Assembly: GCA_046330135.1 (NCBI GenBank)
Contig: JAXLTI010000003.1
Coordinates: 496,001-560,000, forward strand
DNA: 64,000 bases
From: CAYYFX01 sp046330135
Lineage (GTDB): Bacteria > ARS69
Reading direction: 5' to 3'
Shown here: piece after piece, positions 8,295 through 17,689 of the stretch
How positions within the stretch are numbered: position 1 is the first letter of the stretch
Layout: every line of letters starts with the position of its first letter
Program-made: the position numbers and the translations under genes
Notes under the pieces: model-generated
Told to the model about the DNA's origin: nothing
What the model saw: only the letters and a program-made list of their open reading frames with translations
Databases searched by the model: none

Positions 8295-11200
8295 ATGAGA
8301 AAGGCGCTCGCGCTCGCCACTTTGCTACTCGTCTTCACCGCCTCGAATGCGCTCGCTGGCCACCTCTCGCCCGGCCTGCAGCGCCTGATCACCGGCAAGC
8401 CCGGAAGCGACGAGATCAAGGTCCTCGTCGTCCTCCAGGATCAGGCCGACATCCCCACCCTCAACCAGAACCTGCACCTCGCGCACGCTCCTCGCGCCCT
8501 GCGCCACCGCATCGTCGTGGACGCGTTGCGTGAGACGGCCGCCCGGTCTCAGGCGCCCCTGCGCACGGAGCTGGCGTCGAAGCGAGCGAACGGCGCGGTG
8601 CGCGAGTTCGCCCCCTGGTGGATCGTGAACGCGTTCACGGTCACCACCACCGTGGACGGCGTGCGCGAGCTCGCCGCCCGCAGCGACGTGGATGTGATCG
8701 AGCCCGACCTCCCGGTCGACTTGATCCGCCCCGTCAACGTGGGCAAGTCCGACTCCGGCAATGCGATCGACCAGATCGGCATCGTGCCCGGCATCGTCTC
8801 GATCGGCGCACGGCGGGTCTGGACCGAGCTCGGCATCAACGGCACGGGCGCCCTCATCGGCGGGCTCGACACCGGCGTGGACGGAACGCACCCCGCGCTC
8901 AGCGCGCGCTGGCGCGGGCACTTCGCCCCGGTGGGCGAGTGCTGGCGCGACGCCGTCGGGTTCGGCGACACGACGCCCGTGGATCGTTACGGTCACGGCA
9001 CGCACACGATGGGCACGATGTGCGGTCTCGCCCCCACCGACACGATCGGCGTGGCCCCGGGCGCGCAGTGGATCTCGGACAACGCCATCAACCAGAGCAC
9101 CGGCGCCGCGTTCGACGCCGACATCATCGATGCCTTCCAGTGGTTCGCCGATCCGGACGGCAACTCCAACACGTTGGCGGACGTTCCCGACGTGGTGCAG
9201 AACAGCTGGGGCGTGAACGAGGGCTTCTCGGGCTACGTCGACTGCGACACCCGCTGGTGGGTGGCGATCGACAACTGCGAAGCGGCCGGCGTTTGCGTCA
9301 CGTGGTCCGCGGGCAACGAAGGCCCCGGCGCGCAGACGATGCGCAGCCCGGCCGATCGCGCCACGACGCCCTTCAACACGTTCTCCGTGGGCGCCACGAA
9401 CCCCACCTCGCCCTTCACGATCGCGAGCTTCTCGAGCCGCGGGCCGTCCGGTTGCGGCGGTCCCTACGCGATGAAGCCCGAGATCTCGGCGCCCGGCGTG
9501 GGGATCTACTCCTCCGTTCCGGGCGGCGGCTACCAGAACATGGACGGGACGTCGATGGCCGGTCCGCACGTCGCGGGCACGGTGGCGCTCATGCGCTCGG
9601 CGAACCCGAACGTCGACGTGGACACGATCAAGCAGATCCTCATGGACACGGCCGTCGACCTCGGCACGCCGGGTGAGGACAACACGTACGGCCACGGCTT
9701 CGTGAACGCCTACGACGCGGTCGTCGCCGTCCTCCAGGGCTACGGGCGGATCGAGGGCACGGTCACGGACGCCGTCAGCCACGTTCCGCTTCCGAACGTC
9801 GTCGTCGACGTCCTCAACGATCCGCGCCAGACGACGTCGAACGGCAGCGGCTTCTTCGGCATCCCGTTGCCGGCCGGTTCCTGGACGCTGGAGTACCGCA
9901 CGTTCGGTTACGTCACCGGCACGCAGACGATCCAGGTGGTGGCGGACCAGACCGCGGACGGCAGCTTCGCGATGACCCCTGCGCCCGCCGCGATCGTCAG
10001 CGGCATCGTGCGGGACTACACGAGCGCTCTGGTCTCCGGCGCCACGATCAGCGTGCTCGGCACGCCGATCGCGCCGGTCCTGTCGCTCGCGGACGGCTCG
10101 TACTCGATCTCCGTTCCCGACGGAGCGACGTACTCCATGCGGGCGCGGAAGGACGGATTCGGCAGCGACACGCGCTCCGTGACGGTCTCCGGGCCCACCA
10201 CGCAGGACTTCCTCCTGCCGCAGCTCACCCACGAGGACTTCGAGAGCGGCGACTTCCAGGTGTGGCCGTGGGTCATGAGCGGCAACGCGCCGTGGACCAT
10301 CGACGGGACGAACGTGCACGAAGGCAACTACGCCGCGAAGTCCGGCACGATCACCGACAGCCAGGCGAGCACGATGCAGCTCTCGCTCACGCTCATCAGC
10401 GCCGGGAACGTGAGCTTCTGGTACACGGTCTCGTCGGAGAGCGGCTACGACTACCTGCGCTTCTACATCGACGGCGTGCAGCAGGGCCAGTGGTCCGGCG
10501 CCGTCGCGTGGACGCAGGCGACGTATCCGATCGCCAGCGGGAGCCACACGCTCACGTGGACGTACTCGAAGGACGGCTCGGTGAGCGTCGGCTCCGATGC
10601 GGCGTGGGTCGATTTCATCGACCTGCCGCCCGTCGGATACGCGGAGCTCGCGCTGAATCCCACCAGCTTGAGCGCGGTCCTTCAACCGAACCAGACCGTG
10701 CAGCAGCCCCTGCACCTGCAGAACGCGGGAACCGCTGCGCTGTCCTTCTCCGTCGCGGTCCTGCCGGCGCCGGCGCCGGCGCCGCTGGCCGACGCCAAGG
10801 TGAAGCCGCCGCGCGAGGTGGCTCTGGACAAGGGCGAGAAGGACCCGCGCCACGGGGAGTCGCCTCTGCTCGGGAGCGGCGGTCCGGACGCCTTCGGCTA
10901 TCGCTGGATCGACAGCGACGCCCCGGGCGGCCCGGCGTACCAGTGGGTGGAGATCAACGGCGTGGGGACGCCCCTCTCGATGGGCGACGACACCTACACG
11001 GCGTCGCTCCCGATGGGGATCACGTTCCCGTGGTACGGGAACAGCTACACGACGCTGCACGTGAGCACGAACGGCTTCGTGAGCTTCACGTCGCCGACCG
11101 GCACGTACTACACGAACGCCGCCATCCCGGGCACCGCCGACCCCAACAACATGGTCGGCGCGTACTGGGACGACCTGAACGCCGCCGACGGCGGCCACAT

Positions 11201-11969
11201 CTACACGTACCAGGACGTCGCGAACTCCCGCTTCATCCTCGAGTGGGACGCGGTGCCGCTCTACCGCAGCGGCGGCGGCGGCCCGCCCCAGACGTTCGAG
11301 ATGATCCTGAACGCCGACGGCTCGGTGGTGGCGCAGTACAAGACGGTGAGCGAGGCGACGTCGGCCACCGTCGGCATCGAGAACGTGAACGGAACGGTGG
11401 GTCTGCAGGTCGTGTTCAACGCGGCCTACCTGCACAATGCGCTCGCGATCCGGTTCTCGACGGCGCCGCTGGTCCCCTGGCTCTCGGCGTCGCCGCTCAG
11501 CGGGTCGGTCCCCGCGCAGGGCGCGCAGGACGTCACGGCCACGTACAACTCCGCGGGCTTGGCGCTCGGCGTCTACAACGCCGTCCTCCGGCTCACGACG
11601 AACGACTCCGGTCACGCGACGGTGGACGTTCCGGTGACCCTCACGGTGTCGAACGCGACCGGCGTGGTGGCCGGGGTCGATGTGCCGACCGCGTTCGAGC
11701 TGGGCGAGCCTTCCCCGAACCCCTTCGGGCAGGCCACGTCCATCCGCTTCGCCGTACCGGTCGCCGATCGGCACGTCCGGATCGCGATCTTCGACGTCGC
11801 CGGCCGCCGCGTGCGGACGCTCCTGAACGCCGTTACGGGCGTGGGGCGTCACGAGACCAGCTGGGACGGGCGTGACGCGGCCGGACAGCGCGTGGCGTCG
11901 GGCGTCTACTTCTACCGCATGGACGCGGGTGACTTCTCGCAGGTCCGGAAAGTGACGGTCCTCAAGTAG
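8295..11969 (+). CDS. Secreted subtilisin-like (S8) serine protease, multidomain, with FlgD-like tail
   Basis: 1224 residues from the ATG at 8295, which starts a signal peptide (MRKALALATLLLVFTASNALA). An inhibitor-like prodomain precedes the S8 catalytic domain with Asp192 (GGLDTGVDGTHPAL), His234 (YGHGTHTMGTM) and Ser420 (MDGTSMAGPHVAG). Then come two carboxypeptidase-regulatory-like Ig domains (about 490-650), a jelly-roll/MAM-like adhesion domain, a BACON-like strand region, and a nidogen-like segment (MGITFPWYGNSYTTLHVSTN). A FlgD-like sorting domain ends the protein (IAIFDVAGRRVRTLL, VASGVYFYRM). All three catalytic residues are present, so it should be an active extracellular or surface endopeptidase. 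A strong terminator follows. Confidence 0.93.
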   Translation: MRKALALATLLLVFTASNALAGHLSPGLQRLITGKPGSDEIKVLVVLQDQADIPTLNQNLHLAHAPRALRHRIVVDALRETAARSQAPLRTELASKRANGAVREFAPWWIVNAFTVTTTVDGVRELAARSDVDVIEPDLPVDLIRPVNVGKSDSGNAIDQIGIVPGIVSIGARRVWTELGINGTGALIGGLDTGVDGTHPALSARWRGHFAPVGECWRDAVGFGDTTPVDRYGHGTHTMGTMCGLAPTDTIGVAPGAQWISDNAINQSTGAAFDADIIDAFQWFADPDGNSNTLADVPDVVQNSWGVNEGFSGYVDCDTRWWVAIDNCEAAGVCVTWSAGNEGPGAQTMRSPADRATTPFNTFSVGATNPTSPFTIASFSSRGPSGCGGPYAMKPEISAPGVGIYSSVPGGGYQNMDGTSMAGPHVAGTVALMRSANPNVDVDTIKQILMDTAVDLGTPGEDNTYGHGFVNAYDAVVAVLQGYGRIEGTVTDAVSHVPLPNVVVDVLNDPRQTTSNGSGFFGIPLPAGSWTLEYRTFGYVTGTQTIQVVADQTADGSFAMTPAPAAIVSGIVRDYTSALVSGATISVLGTPIAPVLSLADGSYSISVPDGATYSMRARKDGFGSDTRSVTVSGPTTQDFLLPQLTHEDFESGDFQVWPWVMSGNAPWTIDGTNVHEGNYAAKSGTITDSQASTMQLSLTLISAGNVSFWYTVSSESGYDYLRFYIDGVQQGQWSGAVAWTQATYPIASGSHTLTWTYSKDGSVSVGSDAAWVDFIDLPPVGYAELALNPTSLSAVLQPNQTVQQPLHLQNAGTAALSFSVAVLPAPAPAPLADAKVKPPREVALDKGEKDPRHGESPLLGSGGPDAFGYRWIDSDAPGGPAYQWVEINGVGTPLSMGDDTYTASLPMGITFPWYGNSYTTLHVSTNGFVSFTSPTGTYYTNAAIPGTADPNNMVGAYWDDLNAADGGHIYTYQDVANSRFILEWDAVPLYRSGGGGPPQTFEMILNADGSVVAQYKTVSEATSATVGIENVNGTVGLQVVFNAAYLHNALAIRFSTAPLVPWLSASPLSGSVPAQGAQDVTATYNSAGLALGVYNAVLRLTTNDSGHATVDVPVTLTVSNATGVVAGVDVPTAFELGEPSPNPFGQATSIRFAVPVADRHVRIAIFDVAGRRVRTLLNAVTGVGRHETSWDGRDAAGQRVASGVYFYRMDAGDFSQVRKVTVLK

Positions 11970-11993
11970 AGGTCGCTTCGCCGAGCTCCACCC

Positions 11994-12029
11994 GGGCCCC
12001 GTCGCCTCGCGCGGCGGGGCCCTTGTCTT
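11994..12029 (+). terminator. Intrinsic terminator after the S8 protease gene
   Basis: GGGCCCCGTCGC pairs with GCGGCGGGGCCC around a CTCGC loop, followed by TTGTCTT. It lies 25 bp past the protease stop and ends before the kinase SD. Confidence 0.8.
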
Positions 12030-12057
12030 GCCGGCCGGGCCGCGCTAAGGAAGGAGA

Positions 12058-13644
12058 ATGCCGCCCCGACTCCCGCGAAGCTCCCAGCTTCTGGCGCTCT
12101 GGCTCGCTCTCATCGTAGTCGTCTCGGCGACCCTGGCGGTGCAGGCGTTTCGCGCCCAGCGCTCGCACCGGCGCGTGGCGGAGCAGGCCGTGGCCAACTA
12201 CGCGCACCTCGCGGCCACGAGGCTCGCCGAGCGGCTCGAGCTGCGCTTCGGCGCCTACACCTGCGCGACGCTCGCCGGCTTCGCCACGCAGCTCGACGCT
12301 TCGAGTCCCCCGGCGGCGAGCGTCGATCCCCGCGCGCTCGAAGCGACCGTGGGCCCGCGCGTGAAAGCGGCGCTCGCCCCCGTGGAGGCGATCCGGCGCG
12401 TGCCTCTCCCGGTCGAACCGGGCGGGGCGGTCGGCGCACCGGACGACTCCACTTACGTCCGTCGCCTCGAAGCGGTCCTCCGCGATCGCCGGCCCGACGA
12501 TGCCGACTGGGGGGCCGTGCTCCGGGCCGATCGACGCTTCGCGTACCGCCTGTTCCGGGGCAGGGACGGGGCGGCCTCGCACGCGTGGATCTTCGCCTTC
12601 GCGCGGGACTCGCTTTCCGCCGCGCTGCAGGACGTGGCCCGCGTGAGTCCGCTCCTGCCCCGCTTCCTGCTCCGCGACGACGGCGACCCGCGGTGGCTCC
12701 ACTGGCGCATCGAGGCGCCGGACGGGACGGTGCTCGCGGCCTCCCCGAGCGCCGGAGCTCCGCGCGCAGACTTCGCCGCCGCCGACACGACCTCGCGCAC
12801 GCTCGATCGCTGCGTGACCAGGGTCCGCCTCGACCCCGAGGCGGCGAAGGAGCTGGTGCAGGGTGGGCTGCCCGGGTCGAACCTGCCGGCCACCGTGGTG
12901 CTTCTCCTCGTCGCCGGCGGTCTGCTCGCCGGCGCGTACGCCCAGCTGCGCCGCGAGGCGGCCACGGCGCGCATGCGCGAGGACTTCATCGCGAGCGTGT
13001 CCCACGAGCTGCGCACGCCTCTCGCGCAGATCCGCCTCTTCACGGAGACCCTGAAGCTGCGCCGTGTCCGCGACGACGAGGAGCGCGACCGTGCGCTCGA
13101 GGTCGTGGATCGGGAGTCCTCGCGGCTGGCGCATCTCGTGGACAACGTCCTGCTGGCGTCCCGCGCCGGGCGCGGCGCCCTGACCGCCCGGCGCCGACCC
13201 ACCGACGTCGGCGCGCTCGTGCACGAGGTCGCCGCGTCGTTCGCCCCGCTCGCCGCCGTGCGAAGCGCCCGCGTGACCGTCGAGGCGGCGGCGGATCTGC
13301 AGGCGAGCGTCGATCCGGATCTCCTGCGCCAGGCGCTGCTCAACCTGCTGGACAACGCGGTGAAGTACGGTCCCGCCGGACAGGCGGTCGCGCTGTCCGT
13401 CGACGTCGACGGCGCGAACGTGCGCCTCCGCGTGGACGACGCGGGCCCCGGGATTCCGCGGCCCGAGCGCGAGCGCGTTTGGGATCGCTTCTTCCGCCTG
13501 GAGCGCGACCGCGGCGCTCCCGTCGCCGGCTCGGGGCTCGGGCTCGCGGTCGTCCGGGACGTCGTGCGCCTGCACGACGGGACGGTGGCCATCGACGACG
13601 CGCCCGGCGGCGGCGCGCGCGTGGAGGTTCGCCTGCCGCGATGA
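12058..13644 (+). CDS. Membrane sensor histidine kinase
   Basis: 528 residues. One transmembrane helix at about 10-30, a roughly 250-residue periplasmic sensor without recognisable fold, and a second helix at about 278-297 (ATVVLLLVAGGLLAGAYAQL). The cytoplasmic transmitter follows: H-box DFIASVSHELRTPLAQ with His316, N-box LLNLLDNAVKYG, G1 VDDAGPGIP and G2 GSGLGLAVVRD. AAGGAAGGAG lies just before the ATG. The stop overlaps the next gene's start (ATGA), so it pairs with that response regulator. Signal unknown. Confidence 0.93.
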   Translation: MPPRLPRSSQLLALWLALIVVVSATLAVQAFRAQRSHRRVAEQAVANYAHLAATRLAERLELRFGAYTCATLAGFATQLDASSPPAASVDPRALEATVGPRVKAALAPVEAIRRVPLPVEPGGAVGAPDDSTYVRRLEAVLRDRRPDDADWGAVLRADRRFAYRLFRGRDGAASHAWIFAFARDSLSAALQDVARVSPLLPRFLLRDDGDPRWLHWRIEAPDGTVLAASPSAGAPRADFAAADTTSRTLDRCVTRVRLDPEAAKELVQGGLPGSNLPATVVLLLVAGGLLAGAYAQLRREAATARMREDFIASVSHELRTPLAQIRLFTETLKLRRVRDDEERDRALEVVDRESSRLAHLVDNVLLASRAGRGALTARRRPTDVGALVHEVAASFAPLAAVRSARVTVEAAADLQASVDPDLLRQALLNLLDNAVKYGPAGQAVALSVDVDGANVRLRVDDAGPGIPRPERERVWDRFFRLERDRGAPVAGSGLGLAVVRDVVRLHDGTVAIDDAPGGGARVEVRLPR

Positions 13645-14330
13645 GCCGGATTCTCGTCGTCGAAGACAACGCCGATCTCGCCTACGGCCTGCGCAACAAC
13701 CTCGAGATCGAGGGCTACGAGGTGGACGTCGTCTCCGACGGACCCACCGCCCTGGCCGAGGCGCGGCGCGGCCGCTGCCACGTGGTCGTCCTCGACGTGA
13801 TGCTCCCGGGCATGGACGGCTTCGAGGTCCTGCGCCGGCTCCGCGCGGAGGGCTTCGCGCTCCCGGTCCTCCTGCTGACCGCGCGCGGCGAAGAGATGGA
13901 CCGCGTGCGCGGCCTCAAGCTCGGCGCCGACGACTACGTCACGAAGCCGTTCAGCCTCCTGGAGCTGATCGCGCGCGTGCAGGCGCTGCTGCGTCGCGTG
14001 TCGCCGCGCGCGGATCGCGATCCCGAGGACGCCTGGGAGGGCTACGGTCCCGTCCAGTTCAATCGCGGCACGAGGTGCGTTCGCGTGGGCGGACGTCCCG
14101 TGGAGCTCTCGCCCAAGGAGCTCGACCTCCTCCTCGAGCTCTATGACCGGCGCGGCGCCGCGGTCTCGCGCGCCGAGCTGCTGCAGAGGGTCTGGGGCCA
14201 TCCCGCCACCCTGCCCTCGCGCACGGTGGACACCCACGTGGCCGAGCTCCGTCGCAAGCTCGAGGGCGGCGCCGATTCCACGGAGCACATCCTGACCGTG
14301 CGGAAGATCGGCTACCGCCTCAAGCGCTGA
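13641..14330 (+). CDS. OmpR/PhoB-family response regulator
   Basis: 229 residues. Receiver domain with acidic residues in VVEDNAD, phospho-acceptor Asp52 (VVVLDVMLPGMDG), switch Thr in LLLTARGE and Lys in YVTKPFSLLEL. A linker leads to a C-terminal winged helix (VELSPKELDLLLELYDRRG, then SRTVDTHVAELRRKLE, ending VRKIGYRLKR). Cognate to the overlapping kinase gene. No binding site or target is visible here, although the secreted protease upstream and the FG-GAP protein downstream are candidate neighbours. Confidence 0.95.
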   Translation: MSRILVVEDNADLAYGLRNNLEIEGYEVDVVSDGPTALAEARRGRCHVVVLDVMLPGMDGFEVLRRLRAEGFALPVLLLTARGEEMDRVRGLKLGADDYVTKPFSLLELIARVQALLRRVSPRADRDPEDAWEGYGPVQFNRGTRCVRVGGRPVELSPKELDLLLELYDRRGAAVSRAELLQRVWGHPATLPSRTVDTHVAELRRKLEGGADSTEHILTVRKIGYRLKR

Positions 14331-14350
14331 CGCTCCCGCGCCGCGGATCC

Positions 14351-14370
14351 TCGGCCGCCCCCGTGGCCGA
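14351..14370. terminator. Hairpin between convergent genes
   Basis: TCGGCC and GGCCGA arms with an 8-nt loop sit in the 49-bp gap between the convergent response-regulator and FG-GAP genes. It could end transcription from both sides. No T-run. Confidence 0.45.
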
Positions 14371-14379
14371 AGCTCCCGG

Positions 14380-16113
14380 TCAACGCAGCCGCGTGACCCG
14401 GCCCACCCGCGTGACATCGCCGCGACGCGCCACCACGAAGTAGGTTCCCGCGCCGGCCGCGTGTCCGGCGTCGTCGCGGCCGTCCCACACCCAGGCGCTC
14501 CCGCCGCTCGCCGACGCGAGCGTGCGCACGACGCGCCCACGGAGATCGAGCACGCGGGCCGAGCCGGCCACCCCGCCGGGGCGAGCCCAGCGCAGCGTGA
14601 CCGGCCCGCGCGACGGATTCGGCTCGACGCGCAGCTCGTCCCCGCGCACGCCGATCGCGGGCGTCCCCGACACGCTGCCGCCCTCGACGATTCGGAGGAC
14701 CTGGTTCGCGGCGACGTTCCGCCACGTCTCGCGAAGCCCGGAGGGCCACGAGACCACGAGCGAGTCGCAGGCGGCGGCATCCCCGAGACCGAAGCACGCC
14801 CGCGGATCGTTCGCGCTGCCGTACCCCGTCTGGGACTCCCGCTCCCGCAGCTGCCGCACGCTCGCGCCGCCGATCGTGGCCCAGCACTCGACCCTCGTGC
14901 CGATCGCCGAGCGGTTCGAGACCGTCCCCACGAGTCGCAGCTCGAGCCAGTGATTCGTGCCGCCGTCGTTCGTGTAGAGGAAGTCGTCCTGCGCGAGCCG
15001 ATTCGCCGCGAACGCGTCGAGATACCCGTCCGAGTTCCAGTCCGCCCACGAGACGCCGAACGTGTTGCCGCCGTCGGTCACGATCTCGCCCGTCGTGATG
15101 CGCGTGAAGACGCCGCCGTCGTTCCGGTAGAGGAGATTGTCTCCTCCGTCCACGCCTACGAAGAGGTCGAGGTCGCCGTCGTCGTCCATGTCGCCGAACG
15201 CGCTGCCCACGGAGCTCGCCGCGTCCGCGACCACGGGGCCCGTCGTGATCCTCTCGAACGTTCCGTCGCCCAGGTTCCGGTAGAGGAAGTCGTTCTGGCC
15301 GAGCGTGTTCGCCACGAACAGATCGGGCCGGCCGTCGTCGTTCCAGTCGCCCCAGCTCGCGCCGATGGACTGGCCCGCGTCCGCCACGTGCGCGGCCGCG
15401 CTGACGTTGACGAAGGTCCCGCCGTCGTTGCGGTAGAGGCGGTTGCCCTGGTTGCCCCCGTTCGCGATGAAGAGGTCCTGGTCTCCGTCCCCGTCGTAGT
15501 CGCTCCACACGCCGCTGATCGACGCGCTGATCTCGTTCACCTCGTCGCCGACCCCGATCGCGGTGAAGTTGCCGGCGCCGTCGTTGCGCCAGTGGCGTCG
15601 CGGCTCGTTGAAGTTGATCACGAAGAGATCCAGAGCGCCGTCGCGGTCGATGTCCACCCACGCGGAGGAGTTCGTGTTGCCCCCCGAGTTGACCGGGCCG
15701 CCCGTGGTGATCGGCGTGAAGACGTCGGCGCCGTCGTTGCGATAGAGCAGCTCGTTCACGCCCTGGCGATTCGAGACGAAGAGATCCGGGTCGCCGTCGC
15801 CGTCCAGGTCGCCCCAGGTGCCGCCGGAGCTGGGCGCGTTGTCGGAGCCCACCGGCCCTGGCACGAGGGCGAACCACAGCCCGAAGTCGTTTCGATAGAG
15901 GCGGTCGCTCTGGGGCGAGAGATTGCCGCACGCGACGTAGAGATCGGGATCGCCGTCGCCGTCGTAGTCCTCCCAGGCTCCTCCGGTGGACTCGGAGCCG
16001 TCGGTCACGACCGGGCCGGCGAGGACGCGCGTGAACGTGACGGCCCCGCTCGTGGACGCGAGCGCGGGGACCGCGGCGACGAGCGCCGCGAGGACGAGGC
16101 GGGGCGAGCGCAT
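14380..16113 (-). CDS. Secreted FG-GAP/VCBS repeat protein with ASPIC/UnbV domain and FlgD-like tail
   Basis: 577 residues from an ATG with SD GGAGGTTGCC; signal peptide MRSPRLVLAALVAAVPALAS. About seven repeats carry Ca-binding-type loops (DYDGDGDPDLYVACG, DMDDDGDLDLFVGVD), predicted to form an integrin-alpha-like propeller. Next is an ASPIC/UnbV domain (NHWLELRLVGTVSNRSAIG, LVVSWPSGLRETWRNV), and a FlgD-like domain (ARVLDLRGRVVRTLAS, GAGTYFVVARRG) ends it. The FG-GAP plus ASPIC pairing is the CRTAC1-like arrangement common in surface proteins. Likely exported and surface-attached; ligand unknown. Confidence 0.9.
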   Translation of the reverse strand: MRSPRLVLAALVAAVPALASTSGAVTFTRVLAGPVVTDGSESTGGAWEDYDGDGDPDLYVACGNLSPQSDRLYRNDFGLWFALVPGPVGSDNAPSSGGTWGDLDGDGDPDLFVSNRQGVNELLYRNDGADVFTPITTGGPVNSGGNTNSSAWVDIDRDGALDLFVINFNEPRRHWRNDGAGNFTAIGVGDEVNEISASISGVWSDYDGDGDQDLFIANGGNQGNRLYRNDGGTFVNVSAAAHVADAGQSIGASWGDWNDDGRPDLFVANTLGQNDFLYRNLGDGTFERITTGPVVADAASSVGSAFGDMDDDGDLDLFVGVDGGDNLLYRNDGGVFTRITTGEIVTDGGNTFGVSWADWNSDGYLDAFAANRLAQDDFLYTNDGGTNHWLELRLVGTVSNRSAIGTRVECWATIGGASVRQLRERESQTGYGSANDPRACFGLGDAAACDSLVVSWPSGLRETWRNVAANQVLRIVEGGSVSGTPAIGVRGDELRVEPNPSRGPVTLRWARPGGVAGSARVLDLRGRVVRTLASASGGSAWVWDGRDDAGHAAGAGTYFVVARRGDVTRVGRVTRLR

Positions 16114-16674
16114 GGCAACCTCCGAGGTGATTCGCGAGACCTCTTCTCTTTACGAGCGCATCTGGCGTCCGTCCTCTCGGGAACGTCCGGGGACTGTCAG
16201 GGATTCGTCAGAACCCGCCACGCGCCGCGAGGCGTCTTCGGGCGGCGGACCGCGTCGCCCTTCGTCGCCCTCGTGCACGTCGCGCGGGGCGACCCCGAGC
16301 GGGCCTTCGGGGAACTGGAGGGATCCCCGCGCGGGCGGAAGGGACGCGCTCGTCTCCCTGAAGGTGAACCCGGGCCTGGATCTCCTTGGTCCCGGCCCCC
16401 GCGTCGGCGACCCGGCCCGCCGGGTCGTTCCGGCGGTCGCGAGGCTCGCCGGCGTCGCCCGGACCGCTGGGATCCCCCTTGCCGAGACTGGCCGTTCCTG
16501 ACGCGGTGACGGAAGGCGCGGCGCCGGCTTTCCCTCACCTTCCGCCCCGCCGCGCCCGGGGCTAACGCCAAGTCCCGCCGATCGATGGGCAATCCGTGGC
16601 CGCTCCTGGTCGCTGGGCGACCGGCGCCATAAATTAGGACAACTTGATCGTGAGTTCTCCTGGGAGGTGAGTTC
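16114..16674. other. Divergent intergenic region upstream of the por-nfn operon
   Basis: About 560 bp. The only clear signal is an AT-rich patch CATAAATTAGGAC at 16628-16640, a plausible -10 region (ATAAAT) some 40 bp before the SD GGGAGGT of the plus-strand operon. A matching -35 is not evident. No ORF in the rest has coding character. Confidence 0.4.
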
Positions 16675-17679
16675 ATGGGACCGAACGTCGCCGACCGCTC
16701 CCTCCTGCCGGCCGGATACTTCGAGGTCAGGTTCGAATCCATCGGTGGCCTCGGAGCCCACGCCGCAGGACAGGTTCTCGCCGGTGCCGGCGTGCTCCGA
16801 CTCGGGCTGAACGGCGCGCACTTCTCGTCGTACGGCTCGGAGAAGAAGGGATCCCCGGTTCGTTCCTACGTGCGCCTGGGTCCGGCCGATCAGCCCATCC
16901 GCACGAGCGCCCCGGTCGAGACGCCGGACGCCATCGTGGTCTTCCACGCGGCGCTGCTGGCGAACCCGGCGACGATCTCCGGACTCAAGGCCACGGGCAC
17001 CTTGATCATCAACTCGCCTCCGGGTCCGCTGCCGGAGTCCCTCGCCGGGCTCCCTCGCACGGCGCGCGTCATCCGTCTCGATGCGCTGGCCATCGCCGTG
17101 CAGGAGAAGTCGCGCCCCAACGCGGTGCTGCTCGGCACGCTGTGCGCGGCGTTCCCGTTCCTCGACGGCGACGTCGTGAAGGACGCGCTCTCGGAGGAGT
17201 TCGCCGGGAAGCACCCGGAGGCCGTCGCGTCGAACGAGAAGGCCTTCCGCCGCGGCGCCACCGAGTTCGAGACGGTCGAGGGCGTCGGTAAGGCCGACGG
17301 CGACCTGCCGCCCGCCCGCTCCATGCCGGTGTGGGGCTACGAGACCGCGCCGATCGGCGGCATCGTTCCCTCCGCCGGCAACACGGCGTGGAACGACCTC
17401 TCGACCTCCCGCACGGGTTGGATGCCGGTCCTGGATCGCGACGCGTGCATCCACTGCGGAATGTGCGACCTCGTGTGCCCCGACCTCTGCCTGGTGTGGG
17501 GTGACGGCGATCCGGACGGCAAGTACGAGCGCGAGCTGATGGGCGTCGACTACCGCTATTGCAAGGGCTGCCTGCGGTGCGTCGAGTCGTGCCCCACTGG
17601 TGCGTTGGCCAAGCAGGCGGAAACCCCGGGCCTCGCGGCCCAACTCCGCGTGCCGCTGTACCCCGATCTCATTGGGTGA
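16675..17679 (+). CDS. porGD: 2-oxoacid (pyruvate-type) ferredoxin oxidoreductase, fused gamma and delta subunits
   Basis: 334 residues. Residues 1-190 are the gamma subunit (FESIGGLGAHAAGQVLAGAG, YGSEKKGSPVRSYVRL). Residues 225-334 are a two-cluster ferredoxin, the delta subunit, with CIHCGMCDLVCPDLC and CKGCLRCVESCPTGAL giving two 4Fe-4S sites. The complex decarboxylates a 2-oxoacid to its acyl-CoA and passes two electrons to ferredoxin in the cytoplasm. It is first in a four-gene operon (10 bp to porAB). SD GGGAGGTGAG sets the start. The substrate is probably pyruvate, but other 2-oxoacids cannot be excluded from sequence. Confidence 0.9.
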   Translation: MGPNVADRSLLPAGYFEVRFESIGGLGAHAAGQVLAGAGVLRLGLNGAHFSSYGSEKKGSPVRSYVRLGPADQPIRTSAPVETPDAIVVFHAALLANPATISGLKATGTLIINSPPGPLPESLAGLPRTARVIRLDALAIAVQEKSRPNAVLLGTLCAAFPFLDGDVVKDALSEEFAGKHPEAVASNEKAFRRGATEFETVEGVGKADGDLPPARSMPVWGYETAPIGGIVPSAGNTAWNDLSTSRTGWMPVLDRDACIHCGMCDLVCPDLCLVWGDGDPDGKYERELMGVDYRYCKGCLRCVESCPTGALAKQAETPGLAAQLRVPLYPDLIG

Positions 17680-17689
17680 GGTGGACGTC

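Noticed and set aside
8325..11852. Very long open frame antisense to the S8 protease gene
   Set aside because: High GC keeps antisense frames open. The translation is Arg/Val/Asp-rich without motifs, while the sense strand has a complete protease.
16730..16740. GGTTCGAATCC, a perfect tRNA T-loop consensus
   Set aside because: It lies inside the PorG coding sequence (VRFESIGG) and no acceptor stem, D-arm or anticodon arm fits around it.
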